This document shows, piece after piece, positions 1 to 6,740 of a stretch of 19,206 bases of DNA. How positions within the stretch are numbered: position 1 is the stretch's first letter; the number at the start of each line of letters is the position of its first letter. Origin of the DNA: Bacteroidales bacterium (lineage in GTDB: Bacteria; Bacteroidota; Bacteroidia; Bacteroidales; ML635J-15). The stretch is taken from the NCBI GenBank assembly GCA_028696755.1, contig JAQVGK010000008.1:1-19206 (forward strand), in the 5' to 3' direction. The notes below the pieces were generated by a model. The model did no database searches and had not been told where the DNA came from. It worked only from the letters and a program-made list of their open reading frames with translations. A program made the position numbers and the translations under genes.

Positions 1-31
1 ATTTTCTCATATCCACCAAAAGCCGAATAAA

Positions 32-1054
32 ATGATTGTAAAAAACTACAAGACCGAGAAAAAAACTGTTACCGAGATATTTTCGGGAACAAGTTATAAT
101 TATTTTAAAACTCTGGCTGCTGGTCGCGATTTGGTGATTGTGAGCGATACAAACTTATTTGAACTTTATCCAGATGCATTTTCGAACGAAAAGTACATAC
201 TTATTGAGCCAGGCGAGGATCATAAAACTTTGCAAACTGTCGAAACTGTTATTACGCAACTTATCTCATTTAAAGCCGATCGCAAAACTTTAATTGTTGG
301 ATTTGGCGGTGGAATGGTTTGCGATATTGCCGGTTTCGTTGCTAATGTTTATATGCGCGGAACAAGTTTTGGCTTTGTAGCAACAACTCTGCTTGCTCAA
401 ATTGATGCTGCTTTGGGTGGAAAGAATGGAGTAAATTTTGGTAATTTTAAAAATTATATCGGTACAATTTCGCAACCCGAATTTGTGATCTGTGATCCAG
501 AAATGTTTAAAACGCTAAAGGATGAAGATTATCTGAGCGGTGTGGGCGAAGTTCTCAAGTACTCATTTATTTGTGAGAAAAATCTTAGCGATTATGCTAT
601 TTCAAATGTTGACGGAATATTAACTCGTAATCCCGATGTGCTCAACCTTATCGTTAAACGCTGTATCGAAATAAAAACCAAAATTGTTGAAGAGGATCCT
701 CACGACAAAGGATTAAGACAACTTCTAAATCTTGGTCATACTATCGGACACTGTATCGAAATTGTCGATGGAATTCCGCACGGAATTGCTGTAGCAAAAG
801 GAATTGTTGCTGCGACAAATCTGTCAGTTAAATTTGGTTATGCCGAAGCTGAACTTTCTACTCATGTCAGCGAAATAGTATCATCATTTATTCCAAATCT
901 CGACTATAAACTCGACGAGCGTCATTTTGAGCTTCTTAAAAACGATAAAAAGAAAACTGGCGACCTAATAAACTTTGTTTTTCTGCTAAATGTTGGCGAG
1001 CCTTTAATTGTGAAAGTTGCAATGTCTGACATCATAAATGCCCTTAAGTCTTGA
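32..1054 (+). CDS. aroB: 3-dehydroquinate synthase
   Basis: Converts DAHP to 3-dehydroquinate, the second step of the shikimate pathway, in the cytoplasm with NAD+ and a divalent metal. The 340 residues match the usual family length. The NAD-binding glycine run GFGGGMVCD is at about 90-98, followed by the family block with RGTSF (109-113), TTLLAQIDAALGGK (118-131) and the N-x-x-G region near 141-144. Expected metal ligands are visible: E173 in GVGEVLKY, H236 in NLGHTIGH and H250 in IPHG. The start ATG at 32 gives a typical short N-terminus; only 31 bases precede it, so no promoter can be judged. aroA follows seven bases after the stop, so the two are probably co-transcribed. Nothing essential appears to be missing. 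Confidence 0.97.
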   Translation: MIVKNYKTEKKTVTEIFSGTSYNYFKTLAAGRDLVIVSDTNLFELYPDAFSNEKYILIEPGEDHKTLQTVETVITQLISFKADRKTLIVGFGGGMVCDIAGFVANVYMRGTSFGFVATTLLAQIDAALGGKNGVNFGNFKNYIGTISQPEFVICDPEMFKTLKDEDYLSGVGEVLKYSFICEKNLSDYAISNVDGILTRNPDVLNLIVKRCIEIKTKIVEEDPHDKGLRQLLNLGHTIGHCIEIVDGIPHGIAVAKGIVAATNLSVKFGYAEAELSTHVSEIVSSFIPNLDYKLDERHFELLKNDKKKTGDLINFVFLLNVGEPLIVKVAMSDIINALKS

Positions 1055-1061
1055 ATCAGCA

Positions 1062-2315
1062 ATGGATATTGTAGTAAAAAATAAAAATATTCACGGACAT
1101 TTTATCGCTCCTCCGTCTAAAAGCCATGCGCAAAGAATCCTTGCAGCAGTTTTAATGTTAGGTGAGGAGTTTGTTGTTTCAAATGTCGGAAATAGTGACG
1201 ATGTATTAGCTGCAATACAAATAGTAAATGCTTTAGGTTCTCAAACTAAAGCCGATGGAAAAAGGCTGACAATAAAGCCAAGAAAGGAGATGCCAGCCGA
1301 ACATGTTCCTGTGCTTGATTGTTGTGAATCTGCTTTATGTGCACGACTTTTTCCGCCTGTTGCAGCAGTTTTATACGATTCTTTTGTAGTTAAAGCTGGT
1401 GGAAGTTTATTAAATAGAAATATCGTTGATGACTATGCCGCTCTTAAATATTTTGGATTAAAGTTTAAAACCACAGATGGAAATTTTCCAGTAGATTTCT
1501 TTGAGTCAAAGATACATTCAGGAAATATAGCATTGAATGCAATAAAAACCTCTCAGTTAGCATCAGGTTTGCTAATGGCTCTTAGTTTTGCAGAAAAGGA
1601 ATTCGAAATAAATATCGAAAACCTTGTAAGTAGAGATTATTTACTTCTCACAATTGATGTGTTAAAAAAGTTCGGACGAGATATAGAGATAGAGTTTGTA
1701 AATCCAAAAGCATGCAAAATTAGTTGTCGTCAAAAGCCTTTCGCAATAAGTCCGAATATTCAAATCGAAGGCGATTGGAGCGGAATTTCTAATATTCTTG
1801 TTGCAGCAGCCATAAACGGAAATGTTGAGATAAGCGGACTAAGTGAAAATTCTGTTCAAGCTGACAAAGCAATATTGCAAGTTTTCGACAGGGCAGGAGT
1901 GGATTATTACTGGAAAAATGAGATTCTTTTTGTGAAAAAATCCAGTATAAATGCATTTGATTTTGACGCTAAAGATTGTCCCGATTTAATTCCAGCGCTT
2001 GTGATACTCGCTATTTTTGCAAAGGGAGAATCGTGCATTAAAGGAATAAACAGATTATTATACAAGGAAAGTTCACGAGCAATTGTAATGCGCGATGAAC
2101 TTTCAAAAGCTGGCATTTTTCTCGAGATTAAAGACGATAAAATGCTAATTTCCGGCAATCAAACTCCCGAATCTGCAGTTTTAATTTCGCACGGCGACCA
2201 TCGCATGGCAATGGCTTTTACAGTTTTTGGACTTAATACTCTAGGTGGCGTAATAATTCAGGATTCGGAATGTGTTTCGAAATCTTGGCCAGGTTTTTTT
2301 GAGGTGATTAGGTGA
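1062..2315 (+). CDS. aroA: 3-phosphoshikimate 1-carboxyvinyltransferase (EPSP synthase)
   Basis: Transfers the enolpyruvyl group of PEP to shikimate-3-phosphate, the sixth shikimate-pathway step. The start at 1062 (MDIVVKNK, 417 residues) is preferred: it lies seven bases after the aroB stop. An ATG at 1038 would add eight residues and overlap aroB by 17 bases. Visible motifs are PPSKSHAQR (17-25, substrate-binding Lys20), SQLASGLL (164-171), the acidic DCPDLIPAL (305-313), KESSRA (335-340) and SHGDHRMAMAF (377-387). The first family signature is divergent: where many enzymes have a GNxGTxxR-like stretch, this one has CCESALCARLF (87-97), closer to the ESxxxxR form. It is therefore a sequence-divergent EPSP synthase subclass with the catalytic residues retained. 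Read with aroB as a two-gene unit. Confidence 0.95.
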   Translation: MDIVVKNKNIHGHFIAPPSKSHAQRILAAVLMLGEEFVVSNVGNSDDVLAAIQIVNALGSQTKADGKRLTIKPRKEMPAEHVPVLDCCESALCARLFPPVAAVLYDSFVVKAGGSLLNRNIVDDYAALKYFGLKFKTTDGNFPVDFFESKIHSGNIALNAIKTSQLASGLLMALSFAEKEFEINIENLVSRDYLLLTIDVLKKFGRDIEIEFVNPKACKISCRQKPFAISPNIQIEGDWSGISNILVAAAINGNVEISGLSENSVQADKAILQVFDRAGVDYYWKNEILFVKKSSINAFDFDAKDCPDLIPALVILAIFAKGESCIKGINRLLYKESSRAIVMRDELSKAGIFLEIKDDKMLISGNQTPESAVLISHGDHRMAMAFTVFGLNTLGGVIIQDSECVSKSWPGFFEVIR

Positions 2316-2370
2316 TGGGACGGGCTGTGGGGTTGGTTTACTATTGGTACAATATTAACCTAAAAATCCA

Positions 2371-3152
2371 CAATCATCAAGCATTTGCCAGCAGTCAATT
2401 AGGATTTAGAGCTTTGGATTTGATTCTATTTTCCGTTACTAAACGGTTAATAAACGACTAGCGCTCGTAATCTGTTGTACTGCAACATTTGTAGCTATTT
2501 AAAATTTATCATTTTTACAAATGTTTTAAATTCTCTCCAGCATTTGCCAGCACCCATTTTGGATTTTTAATTCAAAATTTGTTATTGTTTAGGATTTAAA
2601 AATTGGGATTTCGGATTTATCCAATTAACCGTTACTTAACGGTTAATAAACGACTACGAGGCAGCAACAATTCTGCGGCAATACTCTCGGAGTTCTCTTT
2701 TTTTTTGCAGCAATTGTAATTTGAGCTTTGCAATTTGGATTTTCCCCTTTGGGGTTTTATCCGTTACTTAACGGTTAATAAACGACTAACGCTCGCAATC
2801 TGTTGTACTGCAACATTTGTAGCTATTTAAAATTTATCATTTTTACAAATGTTTTAAATTCTCTCCAGCATTTGCCAGCACCCATTTTGGATTTTTAATT
2901 TAAAATTTGTTATTGTTTAGGATTTAGAAATTAGGATTTCGGATTTATCCAATTATCCGTTACTTAACGGTTAATAAACGACTAGTATTCGCCACATGCT
3001 GTCGCACAATAGATGCAACGATTTGAATTTTTAACTTTTTTACAATATTTTTCAATCATTCAAGCATCTGCCAGCACCCATTTTTGATTTTTAATTTTAA
3101 AATTTGTTATTGTTTAGGATTTAGAAATTAGAATTTTAGGATTTCATTTTGT
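2371..3152. repeat. Tandem array of ~196-bp intergenic units headed by a 28-bp palindromic element
   Basis: The 1,054 bases between aroA and the methyltransferase hold no convincing gene. A 28-bp element (core CCGTTACTTAACGG, then TTAATAAACGACTA) occurs four times in the same orientation at 2433-2460, 2629-2656, 2761-2788 and 2957-2984. The spacing is 196, 132 and 196 bp. The segment 2433-2656 recurs at 2761-2984 (offset 328) with about seven differences. A second motif, AGCATTTGCCAGCA, recurs at 2380, 2539, 2867 and (one change) 3063, always 106 bp after a 28-mer for the last three. So the array is a 3' unit remnant, a full unit, a short divergent 132-bp unit, a full unit and a decayed unit. 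The 28-mer starts with CCGTTA and TAACGG arms around CT, so it can form a small hairpin. Function unknown. Confidence 0.85.
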
Positions 3153-3239
3153 TATTTGTGATTTGTAATTTGTTTTTTCTTACTTTTGTCACACTAAAAC
3201 TTTTGGATGTTTAATTTAAGTATGGACATTGTAAAATAA

Positions 3240-3264
3240 ATAACTTTCGATTTTTGAAAGTTAT
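3240..3264. promoter_or_regulatory. Perfect 9-bp dyad upstream of the methyltransferase
   Basis: ATAACTTTC (3240-3248) and GAAAGTTAT (3256-3264) are perfect inverted repeats separated by seven bases. The left arm contains TAACTTTC, one base from the Bacteroidota -7 consensus TAnnTTTG, so the dyad may overlap a promoter. This could be a repressor operator; no T-tract follows, so a terminator is unlikely. Confidence 0.5.
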
Positions 3265-3275
3265 AAGCCTTTGAC

Positions 3276-3292
3276 TGGTCAGTAACTGACCA
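3276..3292. promoter_or_regulatory. 17-bp palindromic operator-like site
   Basis: TGGTCAGT and ACTGACCA form a perfect 8-bp dyad around a single A. Its centre lies 32 bp (about three helical turns) from the centre of the preceding dyad and 86 bp upstream of the methyltransferase ATG. Size and symmetry fit a dimeric helix-turn-helix repressor site of the TetR kind, but no regulator gene is adjacent. This is inferred from symmetry and position only. Confidence 0.5.
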
Positions 3293-3369
3293 TAATAAAT
3301 CATTATATATTTTTATTTAACAGGTAACAAATATTGAATAAAAAATTTGTTACACAAAAGTTTAAAACA

Positions 3370-4143
3370 ATGACTGAAGAAAACAATTCAATACACGATT
3401 TTGATTTTGCCTTAGTTTGCGAATATTTTGCTGGAGTAGAGCGACAAGGACCCGGCAGTACCGAAACAACTTTAAAAGCTCTTAGTTTTGTTGATAATCT
3501 GAACGAAAAATCGAAAATTGCAGATATTGGCTGTGGTGCGGGAACACCATCAATAGTCCTAGCAAAACATGCACCTGGAATTATTACTGCAATCGATTTA
3601 TTTCCACAGTTTATCGACATCCTTAATAAGCGTGCTGTACATGAAAATCTGTGCCATAAAATAACCGGGAAAGTAGGTTCAATGGATGCTCTCGATTTTC
3701 AGGACGAGGAATTGGACTTGATCTGGTCCGAAGGTGCAATTTATAACATTGGATTCGAGAATGGACTAAACTATTGGAAAAAGTTCCTAAAAAAAGGAGC
3801 TTACATTGCAGTTTCGGAAGCCTCGTGGTTCACCAACGCAAGACCAGACGAAATCAATGATTTTTGGGTAGATGCTTATCCCGAAATCGACACCATTCCA
3901 AACAAGTTGGCTCAAATGCAAAATGCTGGTTACGTTCCAGTCGCATGCTTTATTCTGCCTGAAATCTGTTGGACTCACAATTTTTATGATTTGCAGATTC
4001 AAGTTCAAACAGATTTTCTAAAAAAGTATCCCGATAATAAAACTGTCGCAGACCTTGTTGCAAACGAGAGACGCGAAGCCGAACTTTACGACAAGTACAA
4101 GGATTATTACGGATATGTTTTTTATATCGGTAGAAAAATTTAA
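3370..4143 (+). CDS. Class I SAM-dependent methyltransferase (BT_2972-like)
   Basis: A 257-residue cytosolic methyltransferase with a Rossmann-type SAM fold. Motif I is ADIGCGAGTPS at 51-61, followed by the acidic end of strand 2 (AIDLFP, 74-79), GSMDALDF (103-110) and DLIWSEGAIYNIGF (116-129). The N-terminal SIHDFDF, the RQGPGS stretch (25-30) and the C-terminal DKYKDYYGYVFYIG (241-254) are characteristic of the Bacteroides BT_2972 group annotated as UbiE/type-11-like methyltransferases. The substrate is not established for the group. The ATG at 3370 is chosen because the conserved family sequence begins there; an upstream in-frame TTG at 3334 would add 12 non-conserved residues. Two palindromes upstream suggest regulated expression. 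The gene appears to be monocistronic, with a hairpin after it. Confidence 0.9.
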   Translation: MTEENNSIHDFDFALVCEYFAGVERQGPGSTETTLKALSFVDNLNEKSKIADIGCGAGTPSIVLAKHAPGIITAIDLFPQFIDILNKRAVHENLCHKITGKVGSMDALDFQDEELDLIWSEGAIYNIGFENGLNYWKKFLKKGAYIAVSEASWFTNARPDEINDFWVDAYPEIDTIPNKLAQMQNAGYVPVACFILPEICWTHNFYDLQIQVQTDFLKKYPDNKTVADLVANERREAELYDKYKDYYGYVFYIGRKI

Positions 4144-4165
4144 AAATCATTTATGTTGAAATGTG

Positions 4166-4187
4166 GGTTTAGTTTTCGGACTAAACC
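4166..4187 (+). terminator. Hairpin between the methyltransferase and rsgA
   Basis: GGTTTAGT and ACTAAACC form a perfect 8-bp stem with loop TTTCGG, starting 22 bases after the methyltransferase stop. The downstream T-run is poor (TGCTTTCC), so it may be a weak terminator or a leader structure for rsgA, whose ATG is 28 bases further on. Confidence 0.45.
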
Positions 4188-4214
4188 TGCTTTCCTAAAT
4201 TAAAATTTAACAAT

Positions 4215-5273
4215 ATGAACAATTTATATAATTACGGTTGGAACGATTCACTCCAACAATTAAAAGAACAATCGAATTATAGAGAATTATTAAATGCTAG
4301 GGTTGCAGTAACTCACAAAACCTGTTACGATGTGATTACCGAAATTGAGATGTTAAGTTGTGAACTTTCAGGAAATATTATGTTCGGAAGAGAACCGTCA
4401 GAATATCCCTGCACAGGCGATTGGGTTATTATTCAAAAAACTGATGAAGCCAAAGGTATTATTCTTGATATTTTGCCTCGTAAAAAAGTTCTCTATCGCC
4501 TAAAGGCAGGAACGGTATCTGAAAGACAAGCAATAGCATCATACGTTGATAAAGCATTTGTTGTACAAAGTTTAGATGATAATTTTAACGTTCGGCGAAT
4601 CGAAAGATTTTTGCTTCAACTGTCCGAATCAGATATTGAAGCTGTAATAGTTTTGACAAAATCCGATCTTGAATTTAGTCGCGATGAAGTTGAAAAAGCG
4701 TTGCTACATCTTAAAGGAAAGTATCCTATGTGTTACACTAGTATTCATTCGCCCGAAAGTATTGAGAACCTTAGAAAACTGATTTCACAAGGAGAAACTG
4801 TTGTTTTTACTGGTTCATCTGGTGTAGGTAAGAGCACACTTATTAATAAACTAGTAGGACAGGAAGTTTTAGAAACTTCACATATTAGCAATTCAACAGG
4901 CAAGGGCCGACATACAACTACTCGTCGAGAGATGATTCTTCTCGCAGGTTCTGGCGTTCTTATCGACACTCCTGGAATTAAGGTTTTTGGTGTTACAAAT
5001 GACGATAAAGATTCCTTAGCAGCAATTTTGAATATTAGCGATTTTGAATCTCATTGTAGATATTCGGATTGCACTCATGTTAACGAGAAATGCTGTGCTG
5101 TAATTGCAGCTGTGGAAAACGGACAACTTGATTATAATGTTTACGAAAACTATCTTAAGTTACGCCGAGAGTCAGAACACTATGCTGCCAGCGAGCACGA
5201 AAAACGAAAACAGGGAAAAGCATTGGCAGGTTTTATCAAGGATATGAAAAAGATAGGTTATAAAGGATATTGA
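4215..5273 (+). CDS. rsgA: Ribosome small subunit-dependent GTPase A (RsgA/YjeQ type)
   Basis: A circularly permuted GTPase that acts in late 30S ribosomal subunit maturation. The 352 residues comprise an N-terminal OB-fold region (about 25-90), the permuted GTPase domain and a C-terminal zinc region. G4 is TKSD (148-151), G1 is GSSGVGKST (200-208), the switch I threonines are in GRHTTT (231-236), and G3 is DTPG (251-254). The order G4-G1-G3 is diagnostic. The zinc motif C-x4-C-x-H-x5-C is complete (C281, C286, H288, C294). The N-terminal NLYNYGWN and the overall length resemble the longer E. coli-sized form rather than the ~310-residue RsgA common in Bacteroidota. It may therefore be a second copy or an acquired form; this is inference because the rest of the genome is not visible. 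Confidence 0.92.
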   Translation: MNNLYNYGWNDSLQQLKEQSNYRELLNARVAVTHKTCYDVITEIEMLSCELSGNIMFGREPSEYPCTGDWVIIQKTDEAKGIILDILPRKKVLYRLKAGTVSERQAIASYVDKAFVVQSLDDNFNVRRIERFLLQLSESDIEAVIVLTKSDLEFSRDEVEKALLHLKGKYPMCYTSIHSPESIENLRKLISQGETVVFTGSSGVGKSTLINKLVGQEVLETSHISNSTGKGRHTTTRREMILLAGSGVLIDTPGIKVFGVTNDDKDSLAAILNISDFESHCRYSDCTHVNEKCCAVIAAVENGQLDYNVYENYLKLRRESEHYAASEHEKRKQGKALAGFIKDMKKIGYKGY

Positions 5274-5307
5274 TTTTGTGTTGATAATTCGATTTGTTGA
5301 AAGAGAG

Positions 5308-5336
5308 TATCTATTTGGGGTCAAAATAAATAGATA
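5308..5336. repeat. 9-bp inverted repeat downstream of rsgA
   Basis: TATCTATTT (5308-5316) and AAATAGATA (5328-5336) are perfect inverted repeats with an 11-base spacer. The site lies 35 bases after the rsgA stop and about 125 bases before the DUF3791 start. There is no T-tract, so it could be a weak terminator or an operator for the following gene pair. Confidence 0.4.
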
Positions 5337-5429
5337 AAACTGACTAAAACTTTGCAATAAAATTTATCTCATTGAAGCAAAATACTTTTAAAAAAGGCTA
5401 TATTATAAATATTGTATTAAAAAATAATG

Positions 5430-5437
5430 TACCTTCG
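5430..5437 (+). promoter_or_regulatory. Candidate -7 box of the DUF3791-DUF3990 pair
   Basis: TACCTTCG differs by one base from the Bacteroidota -7 consensus TAnnTTTG and is followed by CAC, as in the frequent TACCTTTGCA form. It lies 24 bases before the DUF3791 ATG. No TTTG -33 box is present at the expected spacing. Confidence 0.4.
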
Positions 5438-5461
5438 CACATAGGTAAAACTTAAAGTAAG

Positions 5462-5698
5462 ATGAGTGAAATTTCACTAAATAAAACTACAAGGGATAAA
5501 ATAAGTTTTTTAAGTTACATTGTTCCTGCATTTGCTGAGGCATATAAAATGCCAATCCCAGCAGCTTTCAAATATTTGAAAAAGTATGGTGGTTGGAGAT
5601 TTATAAATGAAAATTGGAGGGCGTTACATACCGATAATGATATTTGGACAATTCACGAGATTTATCAAGTTTGTTTGAAAAATGGGGGAATGAAGTAA
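5462..5698 (+). CDS. DUF3791 domain protein, putative antitoxin partner
   Basis: A small 78-residue, mostly helical, cytosolic protein. It resembles DUF3791: a helix with SFLSYIVPAFAEAY, an AAFKYLKKYGG segment, then the conserved W-x-ALHT (52-57 region) and a final helix ending in CLKNGG. It has no enzyme motif, signal peptide or membrane segment. Its stop codon overlaps the start of the DUF3990 gene (TAATG), so translation is probably coupled. DUF3791 proteins are often found next to DUF3990 genes. With a partner that has an ADP-ribosyltransferase-like fold, an antitoxin or accessory role is plausible, but this is inferred from context. A candidate -7 box lies 24 bases upstream. Confidence 0.8.
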   Translation: MSEISLNKTTRDKISFLSYIVPAFAEAYKMPIPAAFKYLKKYGGWRFINENWRALHTDNDIWTIHEIYQVCLKNGGMK

Positions 5699-6378
5699 TG
5701 AAAGTTTATCACGGAAGTTATACCAAGATAGATAAGATTGACCTCTCTAAGTGTAAACCTAATAAGGATTTTGGAAGAGGATTTTACGTTACAAAGTTCC
5801 GTAAACATGCCGAAGCTTGGGCAAAAACTATTGGGGAAAAATATAGTAATCAAGGATTCGTTAGTGAATTTGAGTTTTCTGAAAATGATTTTACAAATTC
5901 AATATGTAAGATTAAACATTTTGATGCCTATTGTGAAGAGTGGCTTGATTTTATTGTTGTAAATAGAGATAAAAATAGTACAAAGCCTGCTCACGACTAT
6001 GATATTGTAATTGGTCCTGTTGCAAATGATAAAATACAAAATACTTTGCGTTTTTATCTTAAAGGTAAAATTACAAAGGAGGATTTTTTGAAAATGCTAA
6101 GTCACCACGAAGATACTCACCAAATTTGTTTTTGTACTTTAAACTCATTGCAAACATTAGATAGAATTGACGATACTCCAACCTATGAGATAGTTTTAAT
6201 TTCTGAACCAATTATTTTACAGTTAATTAATGAATTTAGTTTTAGTGAAGAAAAAGCTTTCGATTTGTTGTTTGAGTCGGAAACATATAGTTTGCTATCA
6301 AATTTGGAAACAGAACTTTACAAAAAGGATTGGTCAGAAATTTATAATCTAATAATGGCTGAGTTAAAACTAAAATAA
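5698..6378 (+). CDS. DUF3990 protein, putative ADP-ribosyltransferase-fold toxin
   Basis: A 226-residue protein whose N-terminal ~160 residues match the DUF3990 pattern. Features are VYHGS (3-7), DFGRGFYVT (24-32) followed by a helix with AEAWA (38-42), YDIVIGPVANDK (101-112) and HQICFCTLNSLQTL (141-154). The order His, Tyr in GxGFYVT, then a polar residue before the last strand (Q142) resembles the H-Y-E/Q layout of ADP-ribosyltransferase folds, to which DUF3990 is related. Residues ~170-226 form an extra acidic helical tail (EEKAFDLL, ETELY, IYNLIMAEL) reminiscent of small DUF3791-like helical proteins. The start at 5698 overlaps the preceding stop; an upstream in-frame ATG at 5644 lies inside DUF3791 and is unlikely. 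A target or substrate cannot be named. NAD-dependent toxicity is inference. Confidence 0.82.
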   Translation: MKVYHGSYTKIDKIDLSKCKPNKDFGRGFYVTKFRKHAEAWAKTIGEKYSNQGFVSEFEFSENDFTNSICKIKHFDAYCEEWLDFIVVNRDKNSTKPAHDYDIVIGPVANDKIQNTLRFYLKGKITKEDFLKMLSHHEDTHQICFCTLNSLQTLDRIDDTPTYEIVLISEPIILQLINEFSFSEEKAFDLLFESETYSLLSNLETELYKKDWSEIYNLIMAELKLK

Positions 6379-6577
6379 CATCAACTGCAACTAGCTGATT
6401 GTGGATGTCGATAATTCATTTTCTCTCGAAAGTATTTTTTTAGTCTGTTATATTTAGCCTACTATTTTAAAAGTATTTGCTGTTTTGAGTATGGTGCAAG
6501 GAGCAATTGCCGCTGAATGTTTGCATTTTGCATAATTCTATTTTTGCAATAATATTGTACACTATACAATGTGAGCC

Positions 6578-6604
6578 CCATGCTCCATGCTCCATGCTCC
6601 ATGC
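6578..6604. repeat. Heptamer tandem repeat CCATGCT x3.9
   Basis: Three exact copies of CCATGCT plus a six-base partial copy lie in the gap between the DUF3990 gene and aroC. Length variation by slippage would not affect any reading frame here. Confidence 0.9.
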
Positions 6605-6716
6605 GAAGAATTGTGTTATTAGTTTTGGTCAGCTAAATTTCTATTTTGAACATTAACTATCCCCATTCCTTCCACCATATTTTTCACAAGATTATTCTAT
6701 TTCCAACATTTTTCCT

Positions 6717-6724
6717 TAACTTTG
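6717..6724 (+). promoter_or_regulatory. Candidate -7 promoter box of aroC
   Basis: TAACTTTG is a perfect match to the Bacteroidota -7 consensus TAnnTTTG and ends 16 bases before the aroC ATG, which implies a very short leader. No TTTG is found 19-21 bases upstream, so the -33 half is weak or absent. Confidence 0.55.
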
Positions 6725-6740
6725 TTTCAAATCAAAAGAT

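Larger units (their letters stand above)
6379..6740. other. Intergenic region before aroC
   Basis: This 362-base AT-rich gap has no convincing gene. It holds a 7-bp tandem repeat near 6578-6604, a small dyad (ATTGTA at 6554 and TACAAT at 6565) and the likely aroC -7 box close to the ATG. No clear T-tailed terminator for the DUF3990 gene is visible. Confidence 0.7.

Noticed and set aside
2743..2753. CCCC-TTT-GGGG as a terminator in the aroA downstream gap
   Set aside because: The stem is only four pairs with a three-base loop and only four Ts follow; it is part of a repeat unit.
2433..2984. CRISPR-like array of 28-bp repeats
   Set aside because: The stretches between repeats are 168, 104 and 168 bases and two of them are near-identical copies, so they are not spacers; no cas genes are nearby.
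3334..3369. TTG start for the methyltransferase
   Set aside because: It would add 12 lysine-rich residues not expected in the family; the conserved N-terminus begins at the ATG at 3370.
5644..5697. Upstream ATG extending the DUF3990 protein
   Set aside because: It lies within DUF3791 coding sequence; MKVYHGSY at 5698 is the natural start and overlaps the previous stop.
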